From contig NC_134031.1 in the NCBI RefSeq assembly GCF_964204645.1, positions 11,508,501 through 11,572,500 on the forward strand: a stretch of DNA of 64,000 nt, written 5' to 3'. The notes under the pieces were generated by a model that was not told where the DNA came from, did not search any database, and saw only the letters and a program-made list of their open reading frames with translations. The stretch is from Tubulanus polymorphus (Eukaryota > Nemertea > Palaeonemertea > Tubulaniformes > Tubulanidae). Position numbers and translations under genes: made by a program. This document shows, piece after piece, positions 18,190-27,062 of the stretch. The first letter of the stretch is position 1. Every line of letters begins with the position of its first letter.

Positions 18190-18558
18190 TTAATCCATTA
18201 ATAATATTTTAGATTTATTTTCATTTGATTTATGATTTGACTTATTTTCGGGTATGATAGGTTTATCATCATTGGAATCATCTTTATCATCAGATTTGAA
18301 TTTTGATTTATATATTACACCGGAGAATATAATAATTGTGATTAACCCAATTGTAATATATAAGTAATTATTTCTTCCACTATTAGAAGAATCAGATGGA
18401 TTATTATTTGAATTAATATCAGATAATTTCTGTGATTCATTTATATCAGTTAATTTCTTTTTCTTAGCTTTTTTTAATTCTGATGATCTTTTACCTAATT
18501 CTCTTGCCCATTTAATTTGTTTCTCGGATCTAGCCTTTTTCTCAACGCTATCACTCAT
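18190..18558 (-). CDS. Small single-pass membrane protein, 122 aa
   Basis: The start is in AAAATAAATG. The basic N-terminal part (residues 1-45, with KQIKWARELGKRSSELKKAKKKK) precedes a Ser/Asn-rich linker, one membrane segment (YLYITIGLITIIIFSGVIY, about 64-82) and an acidic tail. Polinton D carries an intact homologue at 48818-49186 with the same basic motif (KHIEWSRQLGIKSREFKKA). Its start overlaps the preceding gene by 8 bp. Function unknown. Confidence 0.7.
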   Translation of the reverse strand: MSDSVEKKARSEKQIKWARELGKRSSELKKAKKKKLTDINESQKLSDINSNNNPSDSSNSGRNNYLYITIGLITIIIFSGVIYKSKFKSDDKDDSNDDKPIIPENKSNHKSNENKSKILLMD

Positions 18559-19153
18559 TTATTTTAGTTAATTTTTGTTCTGATTCATTTTCTGTTTCGC
18601 GGTTTGGTTGTAGTACATCTGTTTCGTTCTTACCTGATTTATATTCCATAGGTTTGATGTTCGAAAATGTTATGACGCCAGTAGAAATTAATGTCATAAC
18701 CGATCCTAATTGAAATGAAGCATAACCGACCCATTTTTGTAATTCAGTCATAACTAAGTAGTCATTTTTCAAATCACTATATAATTTATTTTCATCATCA
18801 ATTGGTATTAACTGGTTACATAATTTTGAATAACATTTGACAATACCATTCGAAATAGAATCATTTATTCTAGCTAATCTTGACTCTTCATAAATCTTAA
18901 AATATTTGATTACTTTATCTGGTTTCATAGCATCTAGTTCTTGAAAAGTAATGATTCTATTTAAAAACTCCTTAGATTTCCCGCCAGCAATTAATAATTC
19001 AAGATGATGCTTACAATATAAATAGTATTCATAATCTATATTGTTATTAACTTGAATAGAATTAGAAACAACTGTATCTTTATTATCACTAATACCTAAA
19101 TCATCTAATGTCTTTTCAATATCAATATTATTCTTACTCGATTTCTTTGACAT
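18551..19153 (-). CDS. Conserved Polinton protein, 200 aa
   Basis: The start is in ATATAAATG. The core reads YEYYLYCKHHLELLIAGGKS (about 40-60), then LDAMKPDKVIKYFKIYEESRLARINDSI, and near the C terminus a weakly hydrophobic QLGSVMTLISTGVITFSNI. A homologue with the same three blocks, broken by a frameshift and one stop, is in Polinton D (48276-48825), again directly followed by the 122-residue membrane protein. The two genes form a conserved pair. Function unknown. Confidence 0.7.
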   Translation of the reverse strand: MSKKSSKNNIDIEKTLDDLGISDNKDTVVSNSIQVNNNIDYEYYLYCKHHLELLIAGGKSKEFLNRIITFQELDAMKPDKVIKYFKIYEESRLARINDSISNGIVKCYSKLCNQLIPIDDENKLYSDLKNDYLVMTELQKWVGYASFQLGSVMTLISTGVITFSNIKPMEYKSGKNETDVLQPNRETENESEQKLTKINE

Positions 19154-19399
19154 TTATATTAGAGGAAAAAAGCAAAAAAAATATTATAAGTATTCTTCAA
19201 ATGATACTAGTATCTCTTTAGGTTAATACTAAATTGACTAGGTTAGTTAAAGTTAAAGAATTTCTATTCAAATCTATTCAAAATCTATTCAATCTAATGT
19301 CAATTAGAATTACCAAAAGAAAATATTGAAAATATAATAGAATTCACTAGCTAGTTGAAGTTATTGTTTTTTTATTATATTTTATTTAAATTAGGATTT

Positions 19400-19472
19400 A
19401 ATATCTCACTACTATTGTCTATCTATTAGGAGCAGTAATTATAACTGTCCAGATAAGTCATTTCGGATCCTC
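19400..19472. ncRNA. Non-coding block conserved between Polintons A and D
   Basis: This 73-bp stretch has no credible ORF yet is strongly conserved with 49232-49300. Shared parts include AATATCTCACTAC and GTCCAGATAAGTCATTTCGG. Its orientation relative to the neighbouring 200/122-residue genes is opposite in the two elements, which argues against a simple promoter. It could be a small RNA, origin or packaging signal; the RNA label is a placeholder. Confidence 0.45.
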
Positions 19473-19564
19473 GATAATAAATCCTCAAACTGAAAATAAA
19501 TTCAAAGAAACGACTGGTGGAAATATTATTTCATAAACACATATATTTATTATACAAATTTTAG

Positions 19565-19765
19565 CGATCAATAATAGAACAATGGAGAACAATAGAAATG
19601 CGGTCCAATCGGACCGGTTATTGCGCAATACACAGTTAACAGTAAACAATCAATACGGAGCAACCGCCGCCATTAACAACGATCAATAATAGAACAATGG
19701 AGAACAATAGAAATGCGGTCCAATCGGACCGGTTATTGCGCAATACACAGTTAACAGTAAACAAT
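19565..19765. repeat. 86-bp direct duplication with internal dyad
   Basis: The copies at 19565-19650 and 19680-19765 look identical, with a 115-bp offset. Each contains the dyad CGGTCCAATCGGACCG (19601-19616 and 19716-19731), which could be an operator or hairpin. They lie in the gene-free stretch 19154-19836, between the 200-residue gene and the end of the 242-residue gene. Confidence 0.85.
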
Positions 19766-19836
19766 ACAATATTAAAACAGATATATACAATCGAGATTAC
19801 ATTTTTGATATCTAAGACCTCCTTCAGTATTATGAT

Positions 19837-20565
19837 TTATAATTTTGTCCAGAATTCTTTAATTACTGGATTGTTTCCAATCATTTCTTCAATTTCTGGT
19901 AAATGTCTTACTACTTCACTAAATGCTAATCCTAATATTTTGAATTTTTCATATTTTATTAATCTACCTACTCTTCTCAGTTTTCTTTCAAAACCGGCAC
20001 TGATATCTATGTTCTTTTTAACCCACAGTCCCCAAGAAATCCCCTCAGTTTCTTTATCAAACATTGAAAACCCTATATTTAGATAACCCCCGAAAATGAT
20101 GTGGTCCCATAGGTGATTTGCTTTTCTATTTAATATGGTTTTATAACTTTTTTTTAAGATATCAGTAATTTCAGCAAATGAAATAACTTCTACACTTTGT
20201 ATTTCCGGAAAGTTTAAATGTTCTGTGTCAATGATTAATTTAGATTTTAAAAACTCGTTCAACTCTTCTCCACTCATTTTCTTAGTTTTCGATTCTTTGA
20301 GCCCCAACAGCAATTTGAGTCGCGTTGCTGGTAATTTTGGTAATTGTAGTTCGCGCGGTAATTGTTTATTATATATTACATCACTCAGAATTTTCACCAT
20401 TTCTTGATGATAGTCCAAATGTTCTTGTAATTTTTGTGAAGTTTGTTCGTCAATTACGAGAGTTTCATCCACCATTTCTATTGATTCCTGAGTTTCACTA
20501 TCCAGTAGCAATCGTTCCTCATCCGTTGGTTGGCTTAGAATTTCTGGTTGATCTTTGTGTTCCAT
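19837..20565 (-). CDS. Conserved hypothetical Polinton protein, 242 aa
   Basis: The start is in GATTAAAATG. An acidic N-terminal third (many E/D/Q) leads into a helical C-terminal domain with HLWDHIIFGGYLNIGFSMFD, WVKKNIDISAGFERKLRRVG and IKEFWTKL. The end resembles a helix-turn-helix-like conserved Polinton domain, but no family can be named securely. Base composition is somewhat less AT-rich than its neighbours. No copy is seen in B, C or D within the window. Confidence 0.6.
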   Translation of the reverse strand: MEHKDQPEILSQPTDEERLLLDSETQESIEMVDETLVIDEQTSQKLQEHLDYHQEMVKILSDVIYNKQLPRELQLPKLPATRLKLLLGLKESKTKKMSGEELNEFLKSKLIIDTEHLNFPEIQSVEVISFAEITDILKKSYKTILNRKANHLWDHIIFGGYLNIGFSMFDKETEGISWGLWVKKNIDISAGFERKLRRVGRLIKYEKFKILGLAFSEVVRHLPEIEEMIGNNPVIKEFWTKL

Positions 20566-20986
20566 TTTAATCTAAAAGATATCGTGAAAATGAATTACTG
20601 TACTTTAATATGTTTAAAGGTTTCCCTACTTCATAATAACTACAAAAAACGGTACTTACATTTAGATTTAGAACTGTAAACTGTGTTTTGAGAGAGAATA
20701 TCCAATACGTACTATGTATGTGAAAGTTGATTTCTAACTGCCGACGTGGCGCACGTTCGACCAAACTAATTACTTCTGCATGTTTGCCTGGATTGTAACA
20801 GATGTTCCTTTGTGATGTAATTGATTAATCCTTTTCAACTGAAATAGCACATTCGATCAATATTCAAATGAGGTGCGCCCCATTCAACTGAATATGAAAT
20901 ACGGCACAGATGTTTTTGTAAACAACCTAATACAATTAAATATAGGCGGTTTGACATAGATCGAGAGTAACCGGTTTTCTAAGCAC
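20566..20986. other. Intergenic stretch, no gene seen
   Basis: About 420 bp between the 242-residue gene and the HNH gene. It is less AT-rich than most of the element. Short frames exist but none has motifs or a homologue in the other Polintons. Leftward promoter sequence for the 242-residue gene is expected at its left edge. Confidence 0.5.
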
Positions 20987-21637
20987 TTAAGCTTCAACGT
21001 ATTTTTCATTATGTGTTGAATTCCATAATTCAACAAATGTCTTTGCTTTATCCAGTTTATCTAAATATAACTGTATATCTAGTTTATTAGATTTAATTAT
21101 ATTTTCTTTCTTTTCAAGAGGCCTTAAATTTCTCCAACCCCAAATAAGTTTTTTATTGTATTCATCATTCATGTCAAATTTAGAAATCGGCAACACATGA
21201 TCAATATGAAAGTATTCACCATAATTATCTATATTCATTTTATCGTCGAATTGATATATTATCCATGATTTTAAGAATTCATCTGAACAACCCAATAAAT
21301 TAGATAGTGTTTTTGAATGCGTTTCTTTGTTGAATAATTGTGTTAATCTAGATCTTAAACACTGTTTCAATCTAAAATTAAGATCTGTTTGATATCTTTC
21401 TCTCATATATTCTGCCATATAATAATTATAATGTTCTATATTATCTTCTCGGTATTGTTTGGTGTATAGTTTAAAACAAGTTTTACAGCAATATTGAAAA
21501 CCATCTTTGCTAATCTTACGCTTACTAAATTCTGTTAATGATTTATCTAATTCACATTTAGAACACTTCTTGTAGTATATGTTTATAACGCCAGTGTTAT
21601 TTGTAATATTGATAATTTGTGGTTGTTCTGGTTCCAT
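20987..21637 (-). CDS. HNH-family endonuclease with zinc ribbon
   Basis: 216 residues, start in ATAATAAATG. The N-terminal zinc-binding pair is CSKCELDKS / CCKTC (about 25-55). The HNH core is YFHIDHVLPISKFDM (about 142-156) with NLRPLEKKENIIKSNK (about 170-185), the His and Asn pattern of phage and giant-virus HNH nucleases. The C-terminal tail (DKAKTFVELWN) recurs in the chimeric ORF at 21728-21979. Possibly a selfish or recombination nuclease in the element; its target is unknown. Confidence 0.8.
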   Translation of the reverse strand: MEPEQPQIINITNNTGVINIYYKKCSKCELDKSLTEFSKRKISKDGFQYCCKTCFKLYTKQYREDNIEHYNYYMAEYMRERYQTDLNFRLKQCLRSRLTQLFNKETHSKTLSNLLGCSDEFLKSWIIYQFDDKMNIDNYGEYFHIDHVLPISKFDMNDEYNKKLIWGWRNLRPLEKKENIIKSNKLDIQLYLDKLDKAKTFVELWNSTHNEKYVEA

Positions 21638-21727
21638 TTATTATACGTATTTTTTTACTAAATTGGTTAATAATTTTAGAATCCTCTTCCATTTCTTCGA
21701 CCAACGTCATCTTCATTTTCGTCTTTT

Positions 21728-21979
21728 TCATTCCTCGCTGCTTTTGATAAGTTGTTTCGATTCCTTGATATCAAATTCCTCAACGTATTGTTCATTATTT
21801 GGATCATTATTCCATAATTCAATAAATTTCTTTGCTTTTGTTAACTGTTCTGAATATAACTGTAAATATTCTAGTTTCAATTTATTCTCTAAATGTGTTT
21901 TAGTTTTATTGTGTCTTGCTTTTTGGGACTTATCTATATCGATATTACATGTTGGGCAGTAGTACTTATTTGCTTCCAT
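21728..21979 (-). CDS. Chimeric ORF: terminal-repeat zinc finger fused to an HNH-gene tail
   Basis: The first 37 or so residues are identical to the PolB leader at 4154 because they lie inside the right terminal repeat. The remaining 45 residues (KAKKFIELWNNDPNNEQYVEE) resemble the C-terminal tail of the adjacent HNH gene. The join coincides with the terminal-repeat edge at 21870. This suggests the terminal repeat was copied from left to right over the 5' part of a second HNH gene. Whether the product functions is unknown. Confidence 0.75.
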   Translation of the reverse strand: MEANKYYCPTCNIDIDKSQKARHNKTKTHLENKLKLEYLQLYSEQLTKAKKFIELWNNDPNNEQYVEEFDIKESKQLIKSSEE

Positions 21980-22326
21980 TTTAATACTATATTTTTTATT
22001 AAAATTGATTTTAGAAGTTCAATGATTTAAATGTTATTCATATATATGAATATTTTAAGAGTAATAGGGGTAATAGGCTTTCAAGCTAAAGGTTGAACGG
22101 GCGGGTGAGTAAAAATGAAAAACATAAAAATAATTACAATTTCTACTTGAATTAGGAGTGAAAATCATAAAAATGAAAAATAAATTCGAGCGTGTGAGAA
22201 TTTATTTTTCATTTTTATGAGTTTCGCGAGTAATTCAAGTAGAAATTGTAATTATTTTTATGTTTTTCATTTTTTACGAGCTCGACCGTTCGACCTTTGG
22301 CTTGAAAGCCTATTACCCCTATTACT
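21870..22326. repeat. Right terminal inverted repeat of Polinton A
   Basis: 457 bp, inverted match to 3807-4263. It contains the second copy of the palindrome (22060-22326) and, on the minus strand, the start of the chimeric zinc-finger ORF. Confidence 0.95.
22060..22326. repeat. Long imperfect palindrome at the right terminus
   Basis: Mirror copy of 3807-4073; both ends show the AGTAATAGGGGTAATAGG unit in inverted orientation. Confidence 0.9.
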
Positions 22327-22332
22327 AGCCGG
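22327..22332. repeat. Target-site duplication of Polinton A (right copy)
   Basis: AGCCGG, identical to 3801-3806. Confidence 0.9.
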
Positions 22333-22985
22333 TCAGACTTTCAGTTTTCGGTTCGCGTACGCCAGAGCTCCGTATTTTAGACATAGTACGTTTCAAGCTG
22401 ATATGCTTGGATAAAACTGAGCTCTTAATGCAAGCTTATGTAGTTCCAGATTTTAGTGTTCCACCTATTCGTACAAACGTCAATTTAGATTTGTATAGCT
22501 ACCTTGAAGGGTTAAATCTGGCTACAGCGGTTGGTCCAGAACCATTGCACATCGGTTTACTTATAGGTTCTGATTACTATAATAGTATAGTTATAGGTCG
22601 TTTTATTCGTAGTCCAACTGGCGACGGTCCAGTTGCGGTCAAGAGTCGTCTCGGATATCTTTTATCGGGTCCTGTCGCAGGGGATTCTGATGGAGATATT
22701 ACTACGCTCGGTGTTTTAGTCGGCGAACCTGAAAATTCCGATCTGTGTAAATTGTGGGACCTAGATGTTCTAGGCGTCGCGCATCCATCTGTTGAAACCG
22801 CTCCGAATCCATCGCTTGCGTTTGAAGATTATTGCGAGAATTACATTCGGTTAGAGAATAATCGTTATATCGCTAAACTTCGGTGGAAGCACAATCATGT
22901 TTTATTGACTTCAAATTTCGATATATGTAAACGGCGCACTTTGTCTACGATTCAGCGTCTTGTCAAAACCGGTCATTTGGATTAT
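22327..22985 (+). pseudogene. Pao/BEL retrotransposon remnant (right half)
   Basis: The translation shows post-protease pol sequence of the Pao group: HIGLLIGSDYYNSIVIG, then VAVKSRLGYLLSGPV and a C-terminal segment leading toward the reverse transcriptase. The frame is open from 22327, so it continues the frame left of Polinton A. It is cut at 22985 by the terminus of Polinton B. It differs clearly from the BEL copy at 49751-56854, so it is another family. No reverse transcriptase core is left in the window. Confidence 0.75.
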
Positions 22986-23166
22986 AGTAATAGGGGAATG
23001 TGGCTTTCATACCAAAGGTCGAGCTCGTAAAAAAATGAAAATGACAATAATTTCCAGTTGAATTAGTCGCGCACACTCCTAATTCAACTGGAAATTATTG
23101 TTATTTTCATTTTTTACTCACTCACCCTTTCAACCTTTGATATGAAAGCCACGGTCCCCTATTACT
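22986..23166. repeat. Palindromic terminus of Polinton B
   Basis: 181 bp, arms pairing around a centre near 23076. It shares the outer AATAGGGG, GGCTTTCA and GGTCGAGCTCGTAAAAAA elements with A, but the arms have different inner sequence (AATTTCCAGTTGAATTA). The palindromic design is thus conserved while the sequence is not. Confidence 0.85.
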
Positions 23167-23210
23167 CTTAAAATATTCATTAACATGGATAAAATATATA
23201 TGAATAACAT

Positions 23211-23386
23211 ATAAAAGTAATTAGAAAAGTGGGCTTTCAGATCAGAGGTCGGAGGTCGAGCTCTTATAGAATAGATATATAGATATATTTTAAACATTAT
23301 TTCAATATTTATATTTGTATGAGTTAGATTTTTAAACATTAAAAGTGTGAGTAAAGTGTGATTGAAATAATTCATATTTAACTCAT
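23211..23386. repeat. Insertion with a second terminus-like motif, flanked by a 10-bp duplication
   Basis: TGAATAACAT occurs at 23201-23210 and 23387-23396, and the roughly 176 bp between them are absent from Polinton A. The insert begins with AGTAATTAGAAAAGTGGG and GATCAGAGGTCGGAGG, which resembles the terminus of Polinton D at 49663-49745 in inverted form. Confidence 0.6.
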
Positions 23387-23448
23387 TGAATAACATGTAA
23401 ATGAATAAAATGTATCAAATCAATTTAAAAAAAAAATTTAGTATTAAA

Positions 23449-24606
23449 ATGGAAACAAATAAGTACTACTGTTCAACATGTAAAATCAATATAGATAAAT
23501 TTTCCAAAATTCAAGACACAATAAAATTAAAACACATTTAGAGAATAAATTGAAATTAGAATATGAAGATGATATATAAGAATCTAAATTAGATCAATTA
23601 AAGAATGAAAAAGAAATATATAAATTTGATACATGTAATCAATCATTCAGTGATAAAAGATATTATAATGAACATTTAAAATCTAAAAGTCATATTAGAA
23701 ATATGAATAATGATATTTTAGGTGAAGATTATTTTGATAATGACAATGATAAGAAACATAAGACAATTAAAAGAATAAGAAATAAATTAAACAATAAAAG
23801 ACCATACATGGAAGATGTAAGAAATTATATTAATTCATTAGATAATAAAAAAGATATAGAAATAACCGAAGCATTTAAAAGTGATATTTGTCCAGCAGCT
23901 ATTGAGTTTAAATTTCATAAAGGTAAAACGTTAGAAGAAAACAAAAAACATTTAGAAAATATGAAAAATATTATAAAAATAATAGCTGATGTTGAATATC
24001 CTAAAATAAGTATATCTTTTAAAGTTAAGTTTATAAAATCTGAAGATAAACCAATATATAATATGAATTCTTATTCACAACATATTACATCTAAACAACA
24101 TATAGATGATAAATTAGATAAATGTTATAATGAAGTAAAAACTAAAATAGAAGAGAAATATTTTGAAGGATCTGGTTTAATATTTGATGAAATAATGTTT
24201 ATGACTTTACATGTGTATAACACAAAATATAATAAGTTAACTAAATCAAAACCAATAGATGAAAATAATGTATCATATTATAAAGAACCAGATATTGAAG
24301 CATCAAGTTATATTAAACTACCATTTAAAACTAATGCTGTAATAAATGTACGAAATTTTGATGATAAATGTTTTCTATGGACAATTATAAGTTGCTTACA
24401 TCCAACAGAAGATATTACACATAGTTTTAGATTAACAAATTATAAACCATTTAAAAATAATTATAAGATAGATAAGTATCCAGTTAGAATTAAAAATATC
24501 CCAAAAAATAGAAAGAGATAATAATTTAAGAATAAATGTATTTGATTTAATCAAATTACCAAAAACAAAAGGCAACCATATAAAACATTTTACATTAGAA
24601 CCTTTT
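23449..24606 (+). pseudogene. PolB zinc-finger leader and N terminus, truncated
   Basis: It starts at an ATG in TTAAAATG like the A copy. The first finger is damaged by frameshifts and an in-frame stop between 23449 and 23700. From 23703 the frame is open to 24521 and passes from the leader region into the polymerase N terminus without a break, including the NFDDKCFLWTIISCLHP segment. This shows that leader and polymerase are one gene. Another frameshift near 24505 precedes truncation at 24606. It lacks all exonuclease and polymerase motifs. Confidence 0.85.
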
Positions 24607-25329
24607 TGGTTAGCGGTGCTTGTCACTCTCGAATACTTGTTATATACTCACAAACTTAAGTGATGAAGGGTGGACAAAGACACCTGGCCAACGCGATACG
24701 AAAGAAGCAGAAAAACGAGAAATTCCGTAGACGTTTTAGCGGGATGAAGTCGAGTGTGTTCAAGATGGCTCCCGTGTATTCACATTTACGTTCAATGGAA
24801 TGTTGTTCGCGCAAGCAGTATGATGCAAATACATTACTGTTCCGTTTCTATATTAACTGTGGAGAAAAGACTCCGATATAGTAACCGTAGTACTATAGCG
24901 TCTATGAATAGCGAGCAAGTATCAGCTGAACATGAATGCGTTTTGCCGTACTAACGACGTAGCAGTACGCGCTGCGAGGAATTGCGATGGATGACGTCAT
25001 TCGTCCGTCCATGACGTACCTTGTTGTGGCTGGTAGCTATTGCGTCACTTCGCGGTGAATTTCAAACTCAAACTGTGTACTGTTTTGTGCTTGACTTTTT
25101 CATTGTTTAGTGTGCGGAGACAGCGGTCTCAATGTACTTTTTTCCGATTGGGTATCCTGAACTTTAATACGCGTTGTTGTGATTGAACTTTAAACATTTA
25201 CTCGTATAGCATGAATTGTGTCATTTATTGATGTTCTTTTTCAGGATCTGTCTAGGGAGGTTTCAGCGTGATTTATATGAGTTAGTCTAAATTCAAAATT
25301 TCGGGACGAAATATAAGCTGGATGGGGAG
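24607..25329. other. Unassigned stretch, possibly the end of a Gypsy-like retrotransposon
   Basis: No recognised protein. A 73-codon open frame at 24660-24881 is basic (RKKQKNEKFRRRF) but has no known motif. The last bases (GGATGGGGAG just before 25330) look like a purine-rich polypurine tract next to the putative LTR. Confidence 0.3.
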
Positions 25330-26178
25330 TGATGATCCGCAGCAAGATTTCGTAGGAGCTAAAAAATGTTTGTAATGTTGATTTCCTGAATGCGTTGGTG
25401 GTTATTAATGGTTTCAGACAACAAACGTAGTAAGATGTAGTAAGCAGGTTGTTGTTTGATGCTTTGATCTATCAGCGCTGACCATAAATCAGCCTAGTGT
25501 AAAAATAATTCTTTCTCGGTTCTTCTGCTGCGATATCTGGCAAACATTCAGAAATCTTTTAATAAACTTAAGAATAGACGGAACCGTATTTGGTCGGAAC
25601 AATGGGTTGCATTAGTTATGCGGCTGGTGGAAATGCGGCTGAGTGAGTAAATCATTCCGCGTCATGACAGGAGGGTTTGAAGGAAAAAGTTAGTTCAGCA
25701 AATCAGTTTTGAAAATAATTTTAGATCAGCGAATCATTAAGGCTAAAATCTATATGACCAAAACAGTCATGACAGTAAGGTTGCTGCTCCTTGCCAAAAG
25801 TCGAGTGGGAGAGTCGGTATTTTAAGAATGCCGATTCCTTCTATAAAAGGGACCCGCATCTTGAGAGAGCAGACACTCGGTAGACACTCAAAAGACACTC
25901 GTAGATACTTGTTAAAAGCTGGTTTGGGACTTGATTCAGGACGGGTTACCAACAGGAGAGTGCAATAGGAATTTAGAGCTAGGATTTGGATTGTGTTAAA
26001 CTGGAGAGCTGTGTTTAAATATTAAGGTAAATAAATTCATCTTGTATTGTTATATCCATTCAAAATTTCCGGTATTCTAGTTTTACTTGGGTTTGTGCGC
26101 GGACACGTTCTCTCGCCAGGGACCGATTATCGCTTATATTATTATACGACTAAGGAGAGGATTGTGACCGGCGTATCA
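25330..26178 (+). mobile_element. Probable LTR (Gypsy-like), solo or 3' copy
   Basis: It starts TGATGATCC after a purine tract and could end at GCGTATCA, giving TG...CA ends and 849 bp. It has a TATA-like CTATAAAAGG at 25841-25850 and a polyadenylation signal AATAAA at 26030-26035, in the right order for a U3-R-U5 unit. No second copy is present, so both ends are provisional. Confidence 0.45.
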
Positions 26179-26334
26179 ATAGACTGAATTAGAGTTTAGG
26201 CTAGTCCTGACCAAATCCTATCCATGTTATAATTGCACCAGTTATAGTAACGTCACTGTAGGGCAGACGAGAGGGAAAAAGTTGTGTTTGTAGTACATAG
26301 GCATGGTAGGCTTGTCGTACTTACTTAATACTTA

Positions 26335-26655
26335 AAACGGTGTTGTTACCTGTACGTGACTGTACGGTAATTTCTACAGGTTAGCCGTATGTGAGTATGT
26401 TGACGCTCAGACTTGCAATATTGGGATTCGAAACCAAACGAAAAAAAATCCAGTTGTAGTCAAGCGATTTACCCACTGTGCCACAGAACGTAACTGCAGG
26501 GTGGATGAAATTTGATTTACGAATAGCCTAGCCTCACCTAACCCAAACTCTATTCTTTCACGCATGCGCGTTTGCAGATTATAGGAACTCACGTACGGTT
26601 AACCTGTGGATATCACCGTACAGTCACATACGGGTAACAACTTCGTACTTAAAAA
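26335..26655. mobile_element. Foldback/MITE-like element with tRNA-like core
   Basis: The arms at about 26335-26405 and 26583-26655 are inverted copies sharing GTGACTGTACGGT and ACAGGTTA-type segments; ends and target duplication are not sharply defined. The interior contains the tRNA-like sequence listed separately. Confidence 0.6.
26411..26492 (-). repeat. tRNA-derived SINE-like head
   Basis: On the minus strand a polymerase III A-box-like TGGCACAGTGGG is followed about 40 nt later by a B-box-like GTTTCGAATCC. Spacing and order match tRNA-derived SINE promoters. No complete tRNA cloverleaf was confirmed, because the acceptor arms do not pair obviously. Confidence 0.5.
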
Positions 26656-26682
26656 ATGGTATTGGCTACTAAGAACTCACGT

Positions 26683-27062
26683 CAAACGTCTTCGCTATTC
26701 TATGCTATTCTTGCTATTCTACTCTCCTAAAAGAACAAAGAATAGCATGCTTTTCTTGCTATTCTTGCTATTCTACAAAACCTTACGATAGCATAGAATA
26801 GCAAACGTCTTCGCTATTCTATGCTATTCTTGCTATTCTATTCTCCTAAAAGAACAAAGAATAGCATGCTTTTCTTGCTATTCTTGCTATTCTACAAAAC
26901 CCTTACGATAGCATAGGATAGCAAACGTCTTCGCTATTCTATGCTATTCTTGCTATTCTAATCTCCTAAAAGAACAAAGAATAGCATGCTTTTCTTGCTA
27001 TTGTTGCTATTCTACAAAACCTTAAGATAGCATAGGATAGCAAACGTCTTCGCTATTCTATA
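26683..27062. repeat. Minisatellite, 119-120-bp unit, three copies plus part of a fourth
   Basis: Units start with CAAACGTCTTCGCTATTCTA at 26683, 26802, 26922 and 27041. Each unit contains many GCTATTCT words and their complement (GAATAGCA), so single units can fold. It stops abruptly where the telomere-like repeat begins. Confidence 0.9.

Larger units (their letters stand above)
3807..22326 (+). mobile_element. Polinton A: complete Maverick/Polinton element, 18.5 kb
   Basis: It is bounded by 457-bp terminal inverted repeats beginning AG and ending CT, and flanked by the 6-bp duplication AGCCGG. The content is the Polinton hallmark set: protein-primed PolB, retroviral-type integrase with chromodomain, packaging ATPase, major and minor capsid-like proteins and many small genes. 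It is AT-rich, intronless and tightly packed, unlike the flanking DNA. Two converging gene blocks meet at the inverted repeat 16098-16462. Identical-looking terminal repeats and mostly open reading frames suggest recent insertion. A 5-nt deletion splits the PolB leader, and a frameshift splits the gene at 15028-16091. Confidence 0.95.
22986..24606 (+). mobile_element. Polinton B: 5' fragment inserted in the Pao remnant
   Basis: It begins with the same AGTAATAGGGG-type terminus as Polinton A, has its own palindrome, and carries the zinc-finger leader and PolB N terminus. Similarity to A stops near 24606, in the polymerase N-terminal region, where unrelated sequence begins. The other end and the target duplication partner are not in the window. 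Confidence 0.85.

Noticed and set aside
24660-24881. Basic 73-codon frame as a host gene
   Set aside because: No motif or homologue. It sits between a truncated Polinton and a probable LTR, so it is reported only as unassigned sequence.
26411-26492. Functional tRNA gene
   Set aside because: A- and B-box-like sequences are present, but acceptor and anticodon stems were not found by eye, and it lies inside a foldback element.
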